Shown piece by piece: positions 18,901-26,584 of a stretch of 64,000 nucleotides of DNA (its first letter is position 1; every line of letters starts with the position of its first letter). The notes beneath the pieces are model-generated. The model searched no databases. It was not told where the DNA came from and was given only the letters and a program-made list of their open reading frames with translations. Source of the stretch: Candidatus Methylomicrobium oryzae (GTDB lineage: Bacteria > Pseudomonadota > Gammaproteobacteria > Methylococcales > Methylomonadaceae); NCBI RefSeq assembly GCF_016745425.1, contig NZ_JAERVK010000002.1:186001-250000 (forward strand). Reading direction: 5' to 3'. A program made the position numbers and the translations under genes.

Positions 18901-19606
18901 TCTCGGGATCATGCTGGGCAATGAAAGCCCAACGCTGGGCCAGATCCATCAGCCCATCGATAAAGCTCGCCGCATCGGCTGCCGCGATGACTTCGACAAA
19001 CGCCTTTGCCGCCTCGGGATGTGCGGCAAGCTGCGCGCGGAGTTTCTCGGCGGCTGCGTCCGCATTCGGGTAAGTGCCGTCCTTGCCTTTCGCGATGGCC
19101 TTGTAATGCGAGGACAATTGACCGATCAGTCCGCCTGTGCGTGCAACCCGGCGTTCGGCATCGCTATCGAGAGCCGCTTCTGGAAACGCGGCCCCGATCA
19201 ACAACTCGAAGCGGTTTTGGATACCCTCGACATCCCACTCGGAAATCGCCTGGTCCTTGAAAACCAGATTCAGTTTCGCGACGACTTCGTTTTTGTAAGT
19301 GAAGACGGTATCGAACTCTTCCCGAATCTTTGCCGCCTGGGCCTGATGCTCTTCCTCGACGCCGAACAGTTTCGCGACGAAACGCCCGACATAAGGCCCC
19401 ATTTTGACCAGCAGGTCCGATACCGCCTCGACCGCCATTCCTTCACCCTGACATTGGCGGTAAGCGGCAAATTTTTCGAACAATTCGGGGGCATGGCGTT
19501 TTACCGAGGCGTCGAACGCTTCGAGCAGATCGTTCAGGCGTCGGGCGTCGTATAAATCAGGGTAAGTAAAGCCGGGAATTCCAAGCGTAAAGTCGTTATG
19601 ATCCAT
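15914..19606 (-). CDS. Giant FAD/NAD(P)- and Fe-S-dependent oxidoreductase (GltD-like plus PyrK-like)
   Basis: A 1230-aa multidomain enzyme. Residues 1-300 are mostly helical and unrecognised. Residues 300-385 carry eight Cys (CIYC, CSKG, GCPLE, MCPG, CNDCMKGC), likely for Fe-S clusters as in the N-terminus of GltD/PreT proteins. Next is a two-dinucleotide-binding domain (VVGLGPAGYTMSHYLLNEGF, later ASGAGKPTIIDL and VIGGGLTAIDTA). The last 250 residues resemble PyrK, the electron-transfer subunit of dihydroorotate dehydrogenase B: GQFYRLQNF for FAD, LLIGGGLGNAVLFSIGKAL for NAD, and a C-terminal Cys group (CMMKGICAQCLC, then SC). It probably moves electrons between NAD(P)H and a partner. The ATG at 19606 is used; a GTG at 19612 is an alternative. 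Substrate unknown. Confidence 0.85.
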   Translation of the reverse strand: MDHNDFTLGIPGFTYPDLYDARRLNDLLEAFDASVKRHAPELFEKFAAYRQCQGEGMAVEAVSDLLVKMGPYVGRFVAKLFGVEEEHQAQAAKIREEFDTVFTYKNEVVAKLNLVFKDQAISEWDVEGIQNRFELLIGAAFPEAALDSDAERRVARTGGLIGQLSSHYKAIAKGKDGTYPNADAAAEKLRAQLAAHPEAAKAFVEVIAAADAASFIDGLMDLAQRWAFIAQHDPEIAEHWLSFKFPEKRDFENLVEHNVIDKGEFSVWMGELAHRRRRDGFKLTDPRFNERQALSEVDHCIYCHDRDTDSCSKGMRNKKTNTYKVDPLGVTTTGCPLEEKISEMHLVKRGGDNIGALAIIIVDNPMCPGTGHRICNDCMKGCIYQKTDPVNIPQIETNVLTDVLFMPYGFEIYSLLTRWNPLNVKRPVMKPYNGKNVLVVGLGPAGYTMSHYLLNEGFGVAGIDGLKLEPLPAALTGDGDTLPQPIADFRELYEDLDKRILAGFGGVAEYGITVRWDKNFLKVIYLTLLRRNAFRAYGGVRFGGTITIEDAWRMGFDHICIASGAGKPTIIDLKNNLLRGIRKASDFLMALQLTGAAKASSLANLQVRLPAGVIGGGLTAIDTATELMAYYPVQVEKMLGRYETLVSVYGEEAVRKRYDQEEAVILDEFLGHGRAIRAERERAAAAGEAPNFQPLVEGWGGVTLFYRKGMKDAPAYRQNHEEISEALEEGIALAEGMSPVSAIPDQYGHLQAVEFEKLEFEEGRWVSKKQMVTVPLRNLYIAAGTSPNTIYQSEYPETFVMDKWFFQRYQPEWHDGNLELVPMHDEAAPKLGKPAPLTSYRKEGKFISFYGDNHPVYAGNVVKAMASAKNGYPHVAKLFEKDLAGLDPALQAERNAGLKGFFASLDEAFTATIVAINRLTPTIIEVIVKAPMAAAKFEPGQFYRLQNFEAHAPVKGGTVLAAEGLALTGAEVDKEKGTISLIALEMGSSSRLCATWKVGDPLILMGVTGAPTEIPTGQTVLLIGGGLGNAVLFSIGKALRSAGNRVIYFAGYKYRRDIFKVEDIEAASDVIIWSVDNTPGAEPFEPTRPQDKTFVGNILECMVAYAKGELGEQPISLADVDHLIVIGSDRMMAAVKDARFNVLKPYLNKVQHAIGSINSPMQCMMKGICAQCLCKHVDAESGKEYFVYSCYNQDQDLDKVDFPHLNARLRQNTVQEKLSNLWLDYLLEKQ

Positions 19607-19705
19607 AGTCACTTAGGGTTGATTAGCTCAAGACAGTCCAAACGGTGCGAAAATTCGCCTGCGTCAGTTCTTATGAGAATTGCAAATGAGTCGATGTAAC
19701 AGAAC

Positions 19706-19734
19706 ATTATATAAATTTTTTATTGACATTTCTA
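19706..19734 (-). promoter_or_regulatory. Promoter candidate for the large oxidoreductase
   Basis: Minus strand: -10 TATAAT (19706-19711, perfect) and -35 TAGAAA (19729-19734, 4/6) with 17-bp spacing. It would give a leader of about 90 nt. Confidence 0.5.
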
Positions 19735-19874
19735 CAAAAATCGAATCTTTATCCCTGCTTGGTTTCTTCAGACCGGCAAATCTCGCGGCACGGCCTGTAT
19801 TGCCGGGCGAAATTTTCGGCGTTCCGGCAAAAAGCTTCGATTATGGCCTGCGATGCGGGGTCATTCGCATATCC

Positions 19875-19883
19875 TGTGGATAA
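19875..19883 (-). promoter_or_regulatory. DnaA box (perfect consensus)
   Basis: Reads TTATCCACA on the minus strand, the strongest DnaA box. A second, weaker box (TTTTCCACA) lies at 20095-20103 in the same orientation, upstream of nrdR. Only two boxes, no AT-rich unwinding region and no dnaA nearby, so this is not an origin; DnaA control of nrdR or its neighbour is possible. Confidence 0.4.
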
Positions 19884-20281
19884 CTCTGTGAGTAAACTGA
19901 CGGCAACTCTCCCGCTCGCTTCCTCCGACGAAATCGGCAACCTAGCTGCCGGGCGAACAGTCTTCTGCAGATTTAGAAATTTATAATTTAATATCAATGA
20001 GATATAGGATCGTAAACAGCATTGCCGGAATACTTCGATAAAAAAGTAACGCTCGTCTTACGATCCTTCGGCGTGCCTGGGCATCGTTATAGGCTGTGGA
20101 AAAGCCTGCGGAGAACCCCGGGTTCTCTGCCAAGGTTTTTCCCCGATTTGGCAAATCCCCCGGGGGATCGGTTCCCTTTCTCACGCAAACCGTTGAAAAT
20201 TCAATGCGAATGGGCCGATAGTGTTATACAATGAGAAATTTTGAAACGATTCGCCGGTTTATCGGCAGATAAAGATCAGCT

Positions 20282-20734
20282 ATGCGATGCCCGTTTTGCG
20301 CCGCCCAAGATACGCGCGTTCTGGATTCCAGATTGACGAATGAAGGCGACCAGGTCCGCCGACGCCGCGAATGCACGGCCTGCAAGGAGCGGTTTACGAC
20401 TTTCGAAGCCGCCGAACTGAGCTTGCCGCGCGTGGTCAAGCGCGACGGCAGCCGCGAGCCGTTCGACGAAAAGAAGCTGCGTTCCGGGATGATGCGGGCG
20501 CTCGAAAAACGGCCGGTCAGCGGCGACGATATCGAAATGGCGCTGAACCGGATCAAGAAAGCCTTGATGAGCTCCGGCGATCGGGAAATTACCGCCCAGC
20601 AGCTCGGCGAAAAAGTGATGCACGAGCTGAGTCATCTCGACCATGTCGCCTATGTCCGCTTCGCGTCGGTGTACCGGAGCTTTCAGGATGTCAGCGAGTT
20701 CACCGACATGATCAAGCATCTGCAAGAAAAATAG
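20282..20734 (+). CDS. nrdR: Transcriptional repressor NrdR
   Basis: ATP/dATP-sensing repressor of ribonucleotide reductase genes (150 aa). The N-terminal zinc ribbon has paired Cys (CPFC, CTAC) and basic residues (RRRRE); the ATP-cone follows from about residue 49 ([19 protein letters not shown]). Length is normal. It is the first gene of nrdR-ribD-ribE-ribBA-ribH-nusB and abuts ribD without a gap, an order common in proteobacteria. Confidence 0.98.
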   Translation: MRCPFCAAQDTRVLDSRLTNEGDQVRRRRECTACKERFTTFEAAELSLPRVVKRDGSREPFDEKKLRSGMMRALEKRPVSGDDIEMALNRIKKALMSSGDREITAQQLGEKVMHELSHLDHVAYVRFASVYRSFQDVSEFTDMIKHLQEK

Positions 20735-21823
20735 ATGGATTCCGCAGGCAGCCGGGATTTTCATTACATGGCCAGAGCCTTACGGCTGGCCCGCAACGGT
20801 TTATACACGACCCATCCGAACCCGCGCGTCGGCTGTGTCCTGGTCCGCGATGACCAAGTGATCGGCGAAGGCTGGCACGTCAGGGCCGGCGGCGATCATG
20901 CCGAAATCGCGGCGCTCAAGCAGGCGGAAAACGCCCAAGGCGCTACCGCCTATGTAACGCTGGAGCCGTGCAGCCATCACGGCAGAACCCCGCCCTGCGC
21001 CGACGCGTTGATCAGGGCCGGCATCCGCCGGGTCGTGACGGCAATGCAGGACCCTAACCCTCTGGTCGCCGGCAGCGGCCTGGCCAAGCTCCGGGAGGCC
21101 GGCATCGAAACGGTCTGCGGCATACTGGAGGAGGATGCGCGTCGATTGAATCGCGGCTTCATCCAGCGGATGACCGCGGGACGGCCTTTCGTGCGCAGCA
21201 AGCTCGCGATGAGCCTGGACGGACGGACGGCCCTGGAATCCGGCGAAAGCAAATGGATCACTTCCAGCGAAGCCCGGCAGGACGTGCACCGGATTCGGGC
21301 GCAAAGTTCGGCGATTCTGACCGGTATCGGCACTGTGCTGGCCGACGATCCGGCGCTGACCGCCCGGATCGAGGACGGCGTGCAGCAACCGGTCAGGATC
21401 GTGCTGGATACGCGCCTTAGGATGCCGGCCCATGCGCAATTGGCGAAATTGCCGGGGCGCAGCCTGATTTTGACAGCCAGCGGCGATCAGCGCAGAATGG
21501 CGGATCTGCAGAAAGCCGGTTTCGAAATTCACCGAATAGCCGAAAAAAACGGCCGGATCGACTTGAATGCCGTGATGGCTTTCCTGGCCGACCAGCAAAT
21601 CAACGAATTGCTGGTCGAAGCGGGGCCGATATTGAACGGCGCCTTACTGGCCGAGAACCTGGCCGACGAATGGATTGTCTATATGGCACCTTGCGTATTG
21701 GGCGACCGGGGGCGCGGCCTGTTCACGCTGCCCGGCATACGAACGATGGCCGACAAAAAAATATTGAAACTGACCGACGTCAGACAGATCGGCCCGGATC
21801 TGAAATTGACTTACGGGATGTAG
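20735..21823 (+). CDS. ribD: Bifunctional riboflavin deaminase/reductase RibD
   Basis: Carries out two riboflavin steps: deamination of the pyrimidine intermediate and NADPH reduction of its ribosyl side chain. 362 aa. The N-terminal deaminase has the zinc motif HAEIAAL and PCSHHGRTPPC; the C-terminal reductase begins at about 148 (RPFVRSKLAMSLDGRTAL). The start immediately follows the nrdR stop. Its own stop codon lies at one arm of a 9-bp inverted repeat (GTAGGGTAC) shared with the downstream intergenic element. Confidence 0.97.
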   Translation: MDSAGSRDFHYMARALRLARNGLYTTHPNPRVGCVLVRDDQVIGEGWHVRAGGDHAEIAALKQAENAQGATAYVTLEPCSHHGRTPPCADALIRAGIRRVVTAMQDPNPLVAGSGLAKLREAGIETVCGILEEDARRLNRGFIQRMTAGRPFVRSKLAMSLDGRTALESGESKWITSSEARQDVHRIRAQSSAILTGIGTVLADDPALTARIEDGVQQPVRIVLDTRLRMPAHAQLAKLPGRSLILTASGDQRRMADLQKAGFEIHRIAEKNGRIDLNAVMAFLADQQINELLVEAGPILNGALLAENLADEWIVYMAPCVLGDRGRGLFTLPGIRTMADKKILKLTDVRQIGPDLKLTYGM

Positions 21824-22041
21824 GGTACACTCGACTGCAGAGATGCAGGAGGTAGGCAGAAAACCGCTCCTGCGTTTTCTGCATTCGCCACATCCTTGTG
21901 GTTTAGCAATGCAGGAGCAATTGCCGACGACTGCAAGGATGCAGGAGTTAGAGCAACGCAGGGAGCAGTTGCCGAGTGCGTACCTGTTCAAAGTTTGGAG
22001 CACATCGGTAATCACGAAAAGGTACGCCAGCGTACCCTACA
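21820..22041. repeat. REP-like element between ribD and ribE
   Basis: Arms GTAGGGTAC (21820-21828, across the ribD stop) and GTACCCTAC (22032-22040) face each other. The right end is itself a hairpin (GGTACGCCAGCGTACC, 22021-22036). Inside are near-repeats of GCAGGAGCAATTGCCGA (21911-21927 and 21958-21975). The right end, read on the minus strand, matches the element at 56315-56338 almost base for base, so it belongs to a dispersed family. Confidence 0.65.
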
Positions 22042-22067
22042 GTTTTTTAAATATATTCGCTTACTTC

Positions 22068-22724
22068 ATGTTCACAGGCATCATTCTGGCAATCGGGAAA
22101 ATCACCGGCATCGAGCAACAGGCCGGCGACTGCAAGCTCACGATCGATACCGGCAAGCTTTCGCTGAAAGACACCGCGCTCGGCGACAGTATCGCGGTGA
22201 ACGGGGTCTGCCTGACCGCGATCGCGCTGGGGCCGCATTCGTTTTCCGCCGATGTCTCGAACGAAACCCTGTCCCGAACCAGCCTGAAAAGCGCCACGGT
22301 CGGCACGCCGGTCAACCTGGAACTGGCGCTGACCCCGTCGACCCGGCTCGGCGGCCATATCGTCAGCGGCCATGTCGACGGCCTGGCGACCGTGATCGAC
22401 AGGAAACCGGATGCGCGTTCGGTACGCTTCAAATTCAAGGCGCCGGACCCTCTGGCCAAATACATCGCCGAGAAAGGCTCGGTTTGTCTGGATGGGATCA
22501 GCCTGACCGTCAACGAAGTCGAAGGCAGCGTTTTCGGGGTGAACATCGTACCGCACACGCTGAAGGAAACCACACTGGGCTTTGCAGCTCCCGGCACCGT
22601 CGTCAATCTCGAAGTGGACCTTCTGGCCCGCTATTTGGAGCGGCTGATGCTCGGTCAGACCGCCCAGCCGGAAGAGAAGGTCACGCTCGACCTGCTGCAG
22701 CGCAGCGGATTTTTAGGCGGATAG
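22068..22724 (+). CDS. ribE: Riboflavin synthase alpha chain
   Basis: Dismutates two lumazine molecules to riboflavin. The start is at [12 protein letters not shown] (ATG 22068), the universal N-terminus of the family; the longer frame upstream is repeat sequence. 218 aa in two homologous lumazine-binding barrels (about 1-97 and 98-195), with the repeated signatures VNGVCLTAI and [13 protein letters not shown], plus [11 protein letters not shown]. It is separated from ribD by a REP-like element and lies 10 bp before ribBA. No FMN riboswitch precedes it. Confidence 0.97.
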   Translation: MFTGIILAIGKITGIEQQAGDCKLTIDTGKLSLKDTALGDSIAVNGVCLTAIALGPHSFSADVSNETLSRTSLKSATVGTPVNLELALTPSTRLGGHIVSGHVDGLATVIDRKPDARSVRFKFKAPDPLAKYIAEKGSVCLDGISLTVNEVEGSVFGVNIVPHTLKETTLGFAAPGTVVNLEVDLLARYLERLMLGQTAQPEEKVTLDLLQRSGFLGG

Positions 22725-22734
22725 GATTAGAGCT

Positions 22735-23865
22735 ATGAACACAATCGAAGAAATCATCGAAGATTTGCGCCAGGGCAAGATGGTCATCATCATGGACGAC
22801 GAGGACCGCGAGAACGAAGGCGACCTGGTGATGGCGGCCGCGTTCACGCGCCCCGAAGACATCAATTTCATGGCGCGCTACGGACGCGGCCTGATCTGCC
22901 TGACGCTGACCAGCGAACGCTGCCAGAAGCTGCGCCTGCCGTTGATGACCAACGAGAACAAAACCGCGCATTCGACCAATTTCACCGTTTCGATTGAAGC
23001 GGCGACCGGCGTCACGACCGGCATTTCCGCCGCCGACCGGGCCCGCACCGTGCAGTGCGCGGTTGCGCCGGACGCCAAGCCGGAAGATTTGATCCAGCCC
23101 GGTCACATTTTTCCGCTGATGGCTAAATCGGGCGGCGTGCTGAACCGGGCCGGCCACACCGAAGCCGGCTGCGATCTGGCGCGCCTGGCCGGCGTCGAGC
23201 CGGCCGCGGTGATCGTCGAGATCCTGAACGACGACGGCACCATGGCTCGCCGCCCCGACCTCGAACGCTTCGCCGCCGAGCACAATCTGAAGATCGGCAC
23301 GATCTCCGACCTGATCCATTACCGGATTCAGCATGAGAACACGCTCGAACGGATCAGCGAGTGTCAGCTTCCGACCGAATTCGGCGATTTCCGGCTTTAC
23401 GCGTACCAGGACCGCAACGACAACAACCTGCATCTGGCACTGGTGATGGGACAGGTGTCCGGCGACGAGCCGGTGCTGGTCCGGGTCCACGCGCGCAACC
23501 TGCTTGACGATCTGTTTGCCTCGAAACGCAACGCAAGCAGCGTCTCGATCCGCGCAGCGATGCAGAAAATCGCCGAAGCCGGCCGCGGGGTACTGGTCGT
23601 GATCCGGCGCAGCGACGATACTAAATCCTTGGTCGAGCTGATCCACCGCTATCAATTGCAGGACAACGGCATCCATGTCGGCGAGGACGAATTCGAAGGG
23701 CCGGACTGGCGGATGACCGGCACCGGCGCGCGGATCTTGGCCGATCTCGGCGTGCACAAGCTGAAAGTCCTGGGCGCCCAGAAAAAATATGTCGGCCTGT
23801 CGGGCTTCGATCTGGAAGTGTCCGAACATGTCGGCGCAGGCGCATCGGACGAGCCAGCCGTGTAG
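22735..23865 (+). CDS. ribBA: 3,4-DHBP synthase RibB fused to a degenerate RibA domain
   Basis: Makes 3,4-dihydroxy-2-butanone 4-phosphate from ribulose 5-phosphate. 376 aa. The RibB half (1-205) has its active-site motifs ([39 protein letters not shown]). The C-terminal half has the GTP cyclohydrolase II fold but not its zinc Cys: where RibA has C-x10-C-x-C after RVH, this reads [19 protein letters not shown] cyclohydrolase II activity is therefore unlikely, and another ribA should exist in the genome. Such degenerate fusions occur in other proteobacteria. Confidence 0.95.
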   Translation: MNTIEEIIEDLRQGKMVIIMDDEDRENEGDLVMAAAFTRPEDINFMARYGRGLICLTLTSERCQKLRLPLMTNENKTAHSTNFTVSIEAATGVTTGISAADRARTVQCAVAPDAKPEDLIQPGHIFPLMAKSGGVLNRAGHTEAGCDLARLAGVEPAAVIVEILNDDGTMARRPDLERFAAEHNLKIGTISDLIHYRIQHENTLERISECQLPTEFGDFRLYAYQDRNDNNLHLALVMGQVSGDEPVLVRVHARNLLDDLFASKRNASSVSIRAAMQKIAEAGRGVLVVIRRSDDTKSLVELIHRYQLQDNGIHVGEDEFEGPDWRMTGTGARILADLGVHKLKVLGAQKKYVGLSGFDLEVSEHVGAGASDEPAV

Positions 23866-24092
23866 GGCGGAGCCGGTGCGTCCGGCGCAACCCCGGCGGA
23901 TTTGCTAACGTGCTCCGCGTGCCGATTCCGCCTTGCGCCGCCTCGCCCGCTAAAACGGCAGCCCCGCGTAAAACCCAACGATTTTCCCCTGAGCGAGCAG
24001 GGCTTTTTGAACCCGCGTATTCTCGCGTACGAGCATACGCGCGCCCGGCCTCTGCCTGCCGGCGCATTTCTCTTTATTAGTGCGGATTTTCT

Positions 24093-24566
24093 ATGAGCAT
24101 TACCACGTTTGAAGGCAATTTCTCGGCGGAAGGCGGCAAATTTTGCATCATCGCCTCCCGTTTCAACAGTTTCATCGTCGAGCAACTGGAGGCTGGCGCG
24201 ATCGATACGCTGGTTCGCCACGGCGCGAATAAGGCGGACATTCATCTGGTCAAGGCGCCCGGCGCGTTCGAATTGCCTTTGGTTGCGCAACGCGTCGCCG
24301 CTTCGCAGAAATACCACGCGATTATCGCAATCGGCGCGGTAATCCGGGGCGGCACGCCGCATTTCGAATATGTCGCAGGCGAATGCGTGAAAGGGCTCGC
24401 CGGCGTCTCGCTGCAATACAATGTGCCGGTCAGCTTTGGCGTATTGACCGTCGATACGATCGAACAGGCGATCGAACGCGCCGGCACGAAGGCCGGCAAC
24501 AAAGGCGCCGAAGCGGCCCTGTCCGCGATCGAGATGGTCAGCCTGTTCAACCGGCTGGACAACTGA
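24093..24566 (+). CDS. ribH: 6,7-dimethyl-8-ribityllumazine synthase
   Basis: Condenses the two riboflavin precursors to lumazine; subunits form large shells. 157 aa, normal. Motifs include [31 protein letters not shown] (with the catalytic His) and [13 protein letters not shown] 227-bp spacer separates it from ribBA. Its stop overlaps the nusB start (TGATG). Confidence 0.97.
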   Translation: MSITTFEGNFSAEGGKFCIIASRFNSFIVEQLEAGAIDTLVRHGANKADIHLVKAPGAFELPLVAQRVAASQKYHAIIAIGAVIRGGTPHFEYVAGECVKGLAGVSLQYNVPVSFGVLTVDTIEQAIERAGTKAGNKGAEAALSAIEMVSLFNRLDN

Positions 24567-25024
24567 TGAGCCAGGCCCGCACCAATGCCCGCCAAGCCGC
24601 TGTCCAGGCTTTGTATCAATGGCAGATGAGCGGACACAACCTTGGCGAAATCGAACGCCAGTTTCTCGAAGACGGCCGCCTGAAAGATGCGCAGAAAAGC
24701 TATTTCAATGAGCTCTTGTACGGCGTTCCGAAAAATCTGGAGGCGATCGATCTGCTGCTGTCCGAATTTATCGACCGGCCGATTGACAAGATCGATCCGG
24801 TCGAGCGCGCGATTCTGCGGATCGGCGTTTACGAGCTTGAGTACCGCCTGGACATGCCATACCGGGTCATCCTGAACGAAGGGATCAATCTGGCCAAGTG
24901 TTTCGGCGCCGACGGCAGCCATAAATACGTAAACGGGATTCTCGATAAAGTCGCGCAGAAAAAGCGCGCGCCGGAAGTCAAAAACAAAAAGAGCGCGGGA
25001 ACTAAAGCGCAGGGATCGGAGTAG
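24566..25024 (+). CDS. nusB: Transcription antitermination factor NusB
   Basis: Partners NusE (S10) in rRNA antitermination at boxA. 152 aa; the start at [19 protein letters not shown] overlaps the ribH stop by one base, replacing a longer out-of-frame reading. All-helical family features are present (YFNELLYGV, IDPVERAILRIGVYEL, PYRVILNEGINLAKCFG). The C-terminus has an extra Lys-rich tail of about 15 residues. Confidence 0.96.
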   Translation: MSQARTNARQAAVQALYQWQMSGHNLGEIERQFLEDGRLKDAQKSYFNELLYGVPKNLEAIDLLLSEFIDRPIDKIDPVERAILRIGVYELEYRLDMPYRVILNEGINLAKCFGADGSHKYVNGILDKVAQKKRAPEVKNKKSAGTKAQGSE

Positions 25025-25050
25025 TTAAGCTTTTTTCTACGGCTTGGCCT

Positions 25051-25070
25051 CGCCCCCATACTTGGGGGCG
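25051..25070. terminator. Hairpin between nusB and thiL
   Basis: Perfect 8-bp stem (CGCCCCCA / TGGGGGCG), 4-nt loop. Further short hairpins follow to about 25107 (GTAG-CTC-CTAC; CGTAC repeats). No T tract; could be a processing site or REP-like. Confidence 0.4.
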
Positions 25071-25138
25071 TAGCTCCTACGTCCTTGTAGTCGTACCCAT
25101 CGTACGGCATTTCTGTTTGAAATGAATGCCTTAAAACC

Positions 25139-26074
25139 ATGCCCCTCTCCGAATTTTCGCTGATACGGCGCTTTTTTACCGACCAGCAAGTCGATAATCC
25201 GTGCACCCGTCTCGGCATCGGCGACGATTGCGCCTTGCTTTCGATTCCGGAAGGGTTCGAACTCGCGATCACCGCCGACACGATGGTCGAAAACGTGCAT
25301 TTTTTCAGGGGCGCCGATCCGCACCGGCTGGGGCATAAACTGCTGGCGGTCAATCTCAGCGATCTGGCCGCGATGGGCGCGAAACCCTTGTCCGTCACGC
25401 TGGCGCTGACCCTGCCGAAAATCGACGAAGCCTGGCTGACCGATTTTGCGCAAGGCTTCCTGGACCTGGCCGCCCGTTACTCGGTCGATCTGATCGGCGG
25501 CGACACGACGTCGGGACCGCTGACCCTGACCGTGCAGGCGATGGGTTTGGTGCCGGCAGGCCAAGCCTTGAAGCGGTCCACCGCCAAGCCCGGGGATTGG
25601 ATCTACGTAACAGGCTATCTCGGCGATGCCGGGCTTGGCCTGAAAATCTGCCAGGGTTACCGCTGCGATCGGCCGGAAGCGGCCTTAAACCGTTTCCACC
25701 AGCCCGAGCCGAGGTGCGCCGAAGGCCAGGCGCTGCGCGGCATCGCGAATGCCTGCATCGACATTTCGGACGGCCTTGCCGGCGATCTCGGCCATATCCT
25801 CGCCCAAAGCGGCGTCGGCGCGACGCTCGATTGGGACTCGCTGCCTTTGTCAGGGGAAGCGAAAGCCTACATCGAAGCGACCGGCGACTGGCGGCTGCCG
25901 CTGACCGCCGGGGACGATTACGAGCTGTGTTTCACGGTCAGCCCCGAAAAAATTTCAGCTTTGCCTTTCGGATGTCATAAAATCGGCGTGATCGAACCGG
26001 AGCCGGGCCTCCGGCTGAACAAATCGGGCACGACATTTTTTTTAAAGGCGCAAGGCTATGAACATTTTTCATAA
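25139..26074 (+). CDS. thiL: Thiamine-monophosphate kinase
   Basis: Phosphorylates thiamine monophosphate to the active pyrophosphate. 311 aa, of the PurM-like ATPase fold: start EFSLIRRFF, metal and nucleotide residues in GIGDDCALL and ITADTMVENVHF, AVNLSDLAAMGA, and GGDTTSG. The end overlaps the pgpA start by 17 bp. The only other thiamine gene in the window is thiC with its riboswitch, about 28 kb away. Confidence 0.97.
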   Translation: MPLSEFSLIRRFFTDQQVDNPCTRLGIGDDCALLSIPEGFELAITADTMVENVHFFRGADPHRLGHKLLAVNLSDLAAMGAKPLSVTLALTLPKIDEAWLTDFAQGFLDLAARYSVDLIGGDTTSGPLTLTVQAMGLVPAGQALKRSTAKPGDWIYVTGYLGDAGLGLKICQGYRCDRPEAALNRFHQPEPRCAEGQALRGIANACIDISDGLAGDLGHILAQSGVGATLDWDSLPLSGEAKAYIEATGDWRLPLTAGDDYELCFTVSPEKISALPFGCHKIGVIEPEPGLRLNKSGTTFFLKAQGYEHFS

Positions 26075-26570
26075 AACGGGACTCGGTCGGAATCAATTGA
26101 CCGCCAGGCAGATCATGACCGATCCGGTGCTGTTCCTGGCTTTCGGTTTCGGCTCCGGGCTCGCCAGAAAGGCGCCCGGCACCTTCGGCACCGCCGCCGC
26201 GATTCCTTTGTACTGGCTGTTCGTGCAAATGGGCCTGCCGGTCTACAGCGTGCTGACCGCCGCCGCGATACTGGCGGGCATCCCGATTTGCGGGATCGCG
26301 GCCGAAAAACTCGGCGAGCACGACTTCAACGGAATTGTCTGGGACGAAGTCGCAGGGCTCCTGATCACGATGTGGCTGGTCCCTTTTTCCTGGGAAGCCT
26401 TGCTACTCGGCTTCGTGCTGTTCCGGATTTTCGACATTCTCAAACCCTGGCCGATCAAATGGATCGACCGGAAAGTGATGGGCGGCCTCGGCATCATGCT
26501 CGACGACGTGCTGGCGGCGGTGTTCGCAGGAGCGCTGCTGTGGGCGGCCGCGCAGCAGGGCTGGCTTTGA
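26058..26570 (+). CDS. pgpA: Phosphatidylglycerophosphatase A
   Basis: Dephosphorylates phosphatidylglycerol phosphate in the inner membrane. 170 aa with about four hydrophobic stretches. Family motifs: GFGSGLARKAPGTFGT near the N-terminus and EVAGLLITMWLVPFSW with FRIFDILKPWPI in the middle. Overlaps thiL by 17 bp, a conserved pairing in gammaproteobacteria. An internal ATG (MTDPVLF) could be the real start. Confidence 0.94.
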   Translation: MNIFHKTGLGRNQLTARQIMTDPVLFLAFGFGSGLARKAPGTFGTAAAIPLYWLFVQMGLPVYSVLTAAAILAGIPICGIAAEKLGEHDFNGIVWDEVAGLLITMWLVPFSWEALLLGFVLFRIFDILKPWPIKWIDRKVMGGLGIMLDDVLAAVFAGALLWAAAQQGWL

Positions 26571-26584
26571 GGGAGGCGTTGACC

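Larger units (their letters stand above)
19607..20281. other. Long regulatory intergenic region between the oxidoreductase and nrdR
   Basis: No gene supported. It holds a minus-strand promoter candidate (19706-19734), two DnaA-box matches (19875-19883 and 20095-20103), an interrupted 10-bp inverted repeat (20006-20067), a 17-bp odd palindrome (20111-20127) and a 14-bp palindrome (20155-20168). The two divergent operons share this space. Confidence 0.6.

Noticed and set aside
19875-20103. Possible replication origin because of two DnaA boxes
   Set aside because: Only two boxes, no AT-rich unwinding region, no dnaA/dnaN/gidA neighbours.
21824-22067. FMN riboswitch ahead of ribE
   Set aside because: None of the RFN-box conserved segments are present; the spacer is REP-like sequence.
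22681-23829. 382-aa minus-strand ORF opposite ribBA
   Set aside because: Shadow of ribBA, which has clear family motifs in the other strand.
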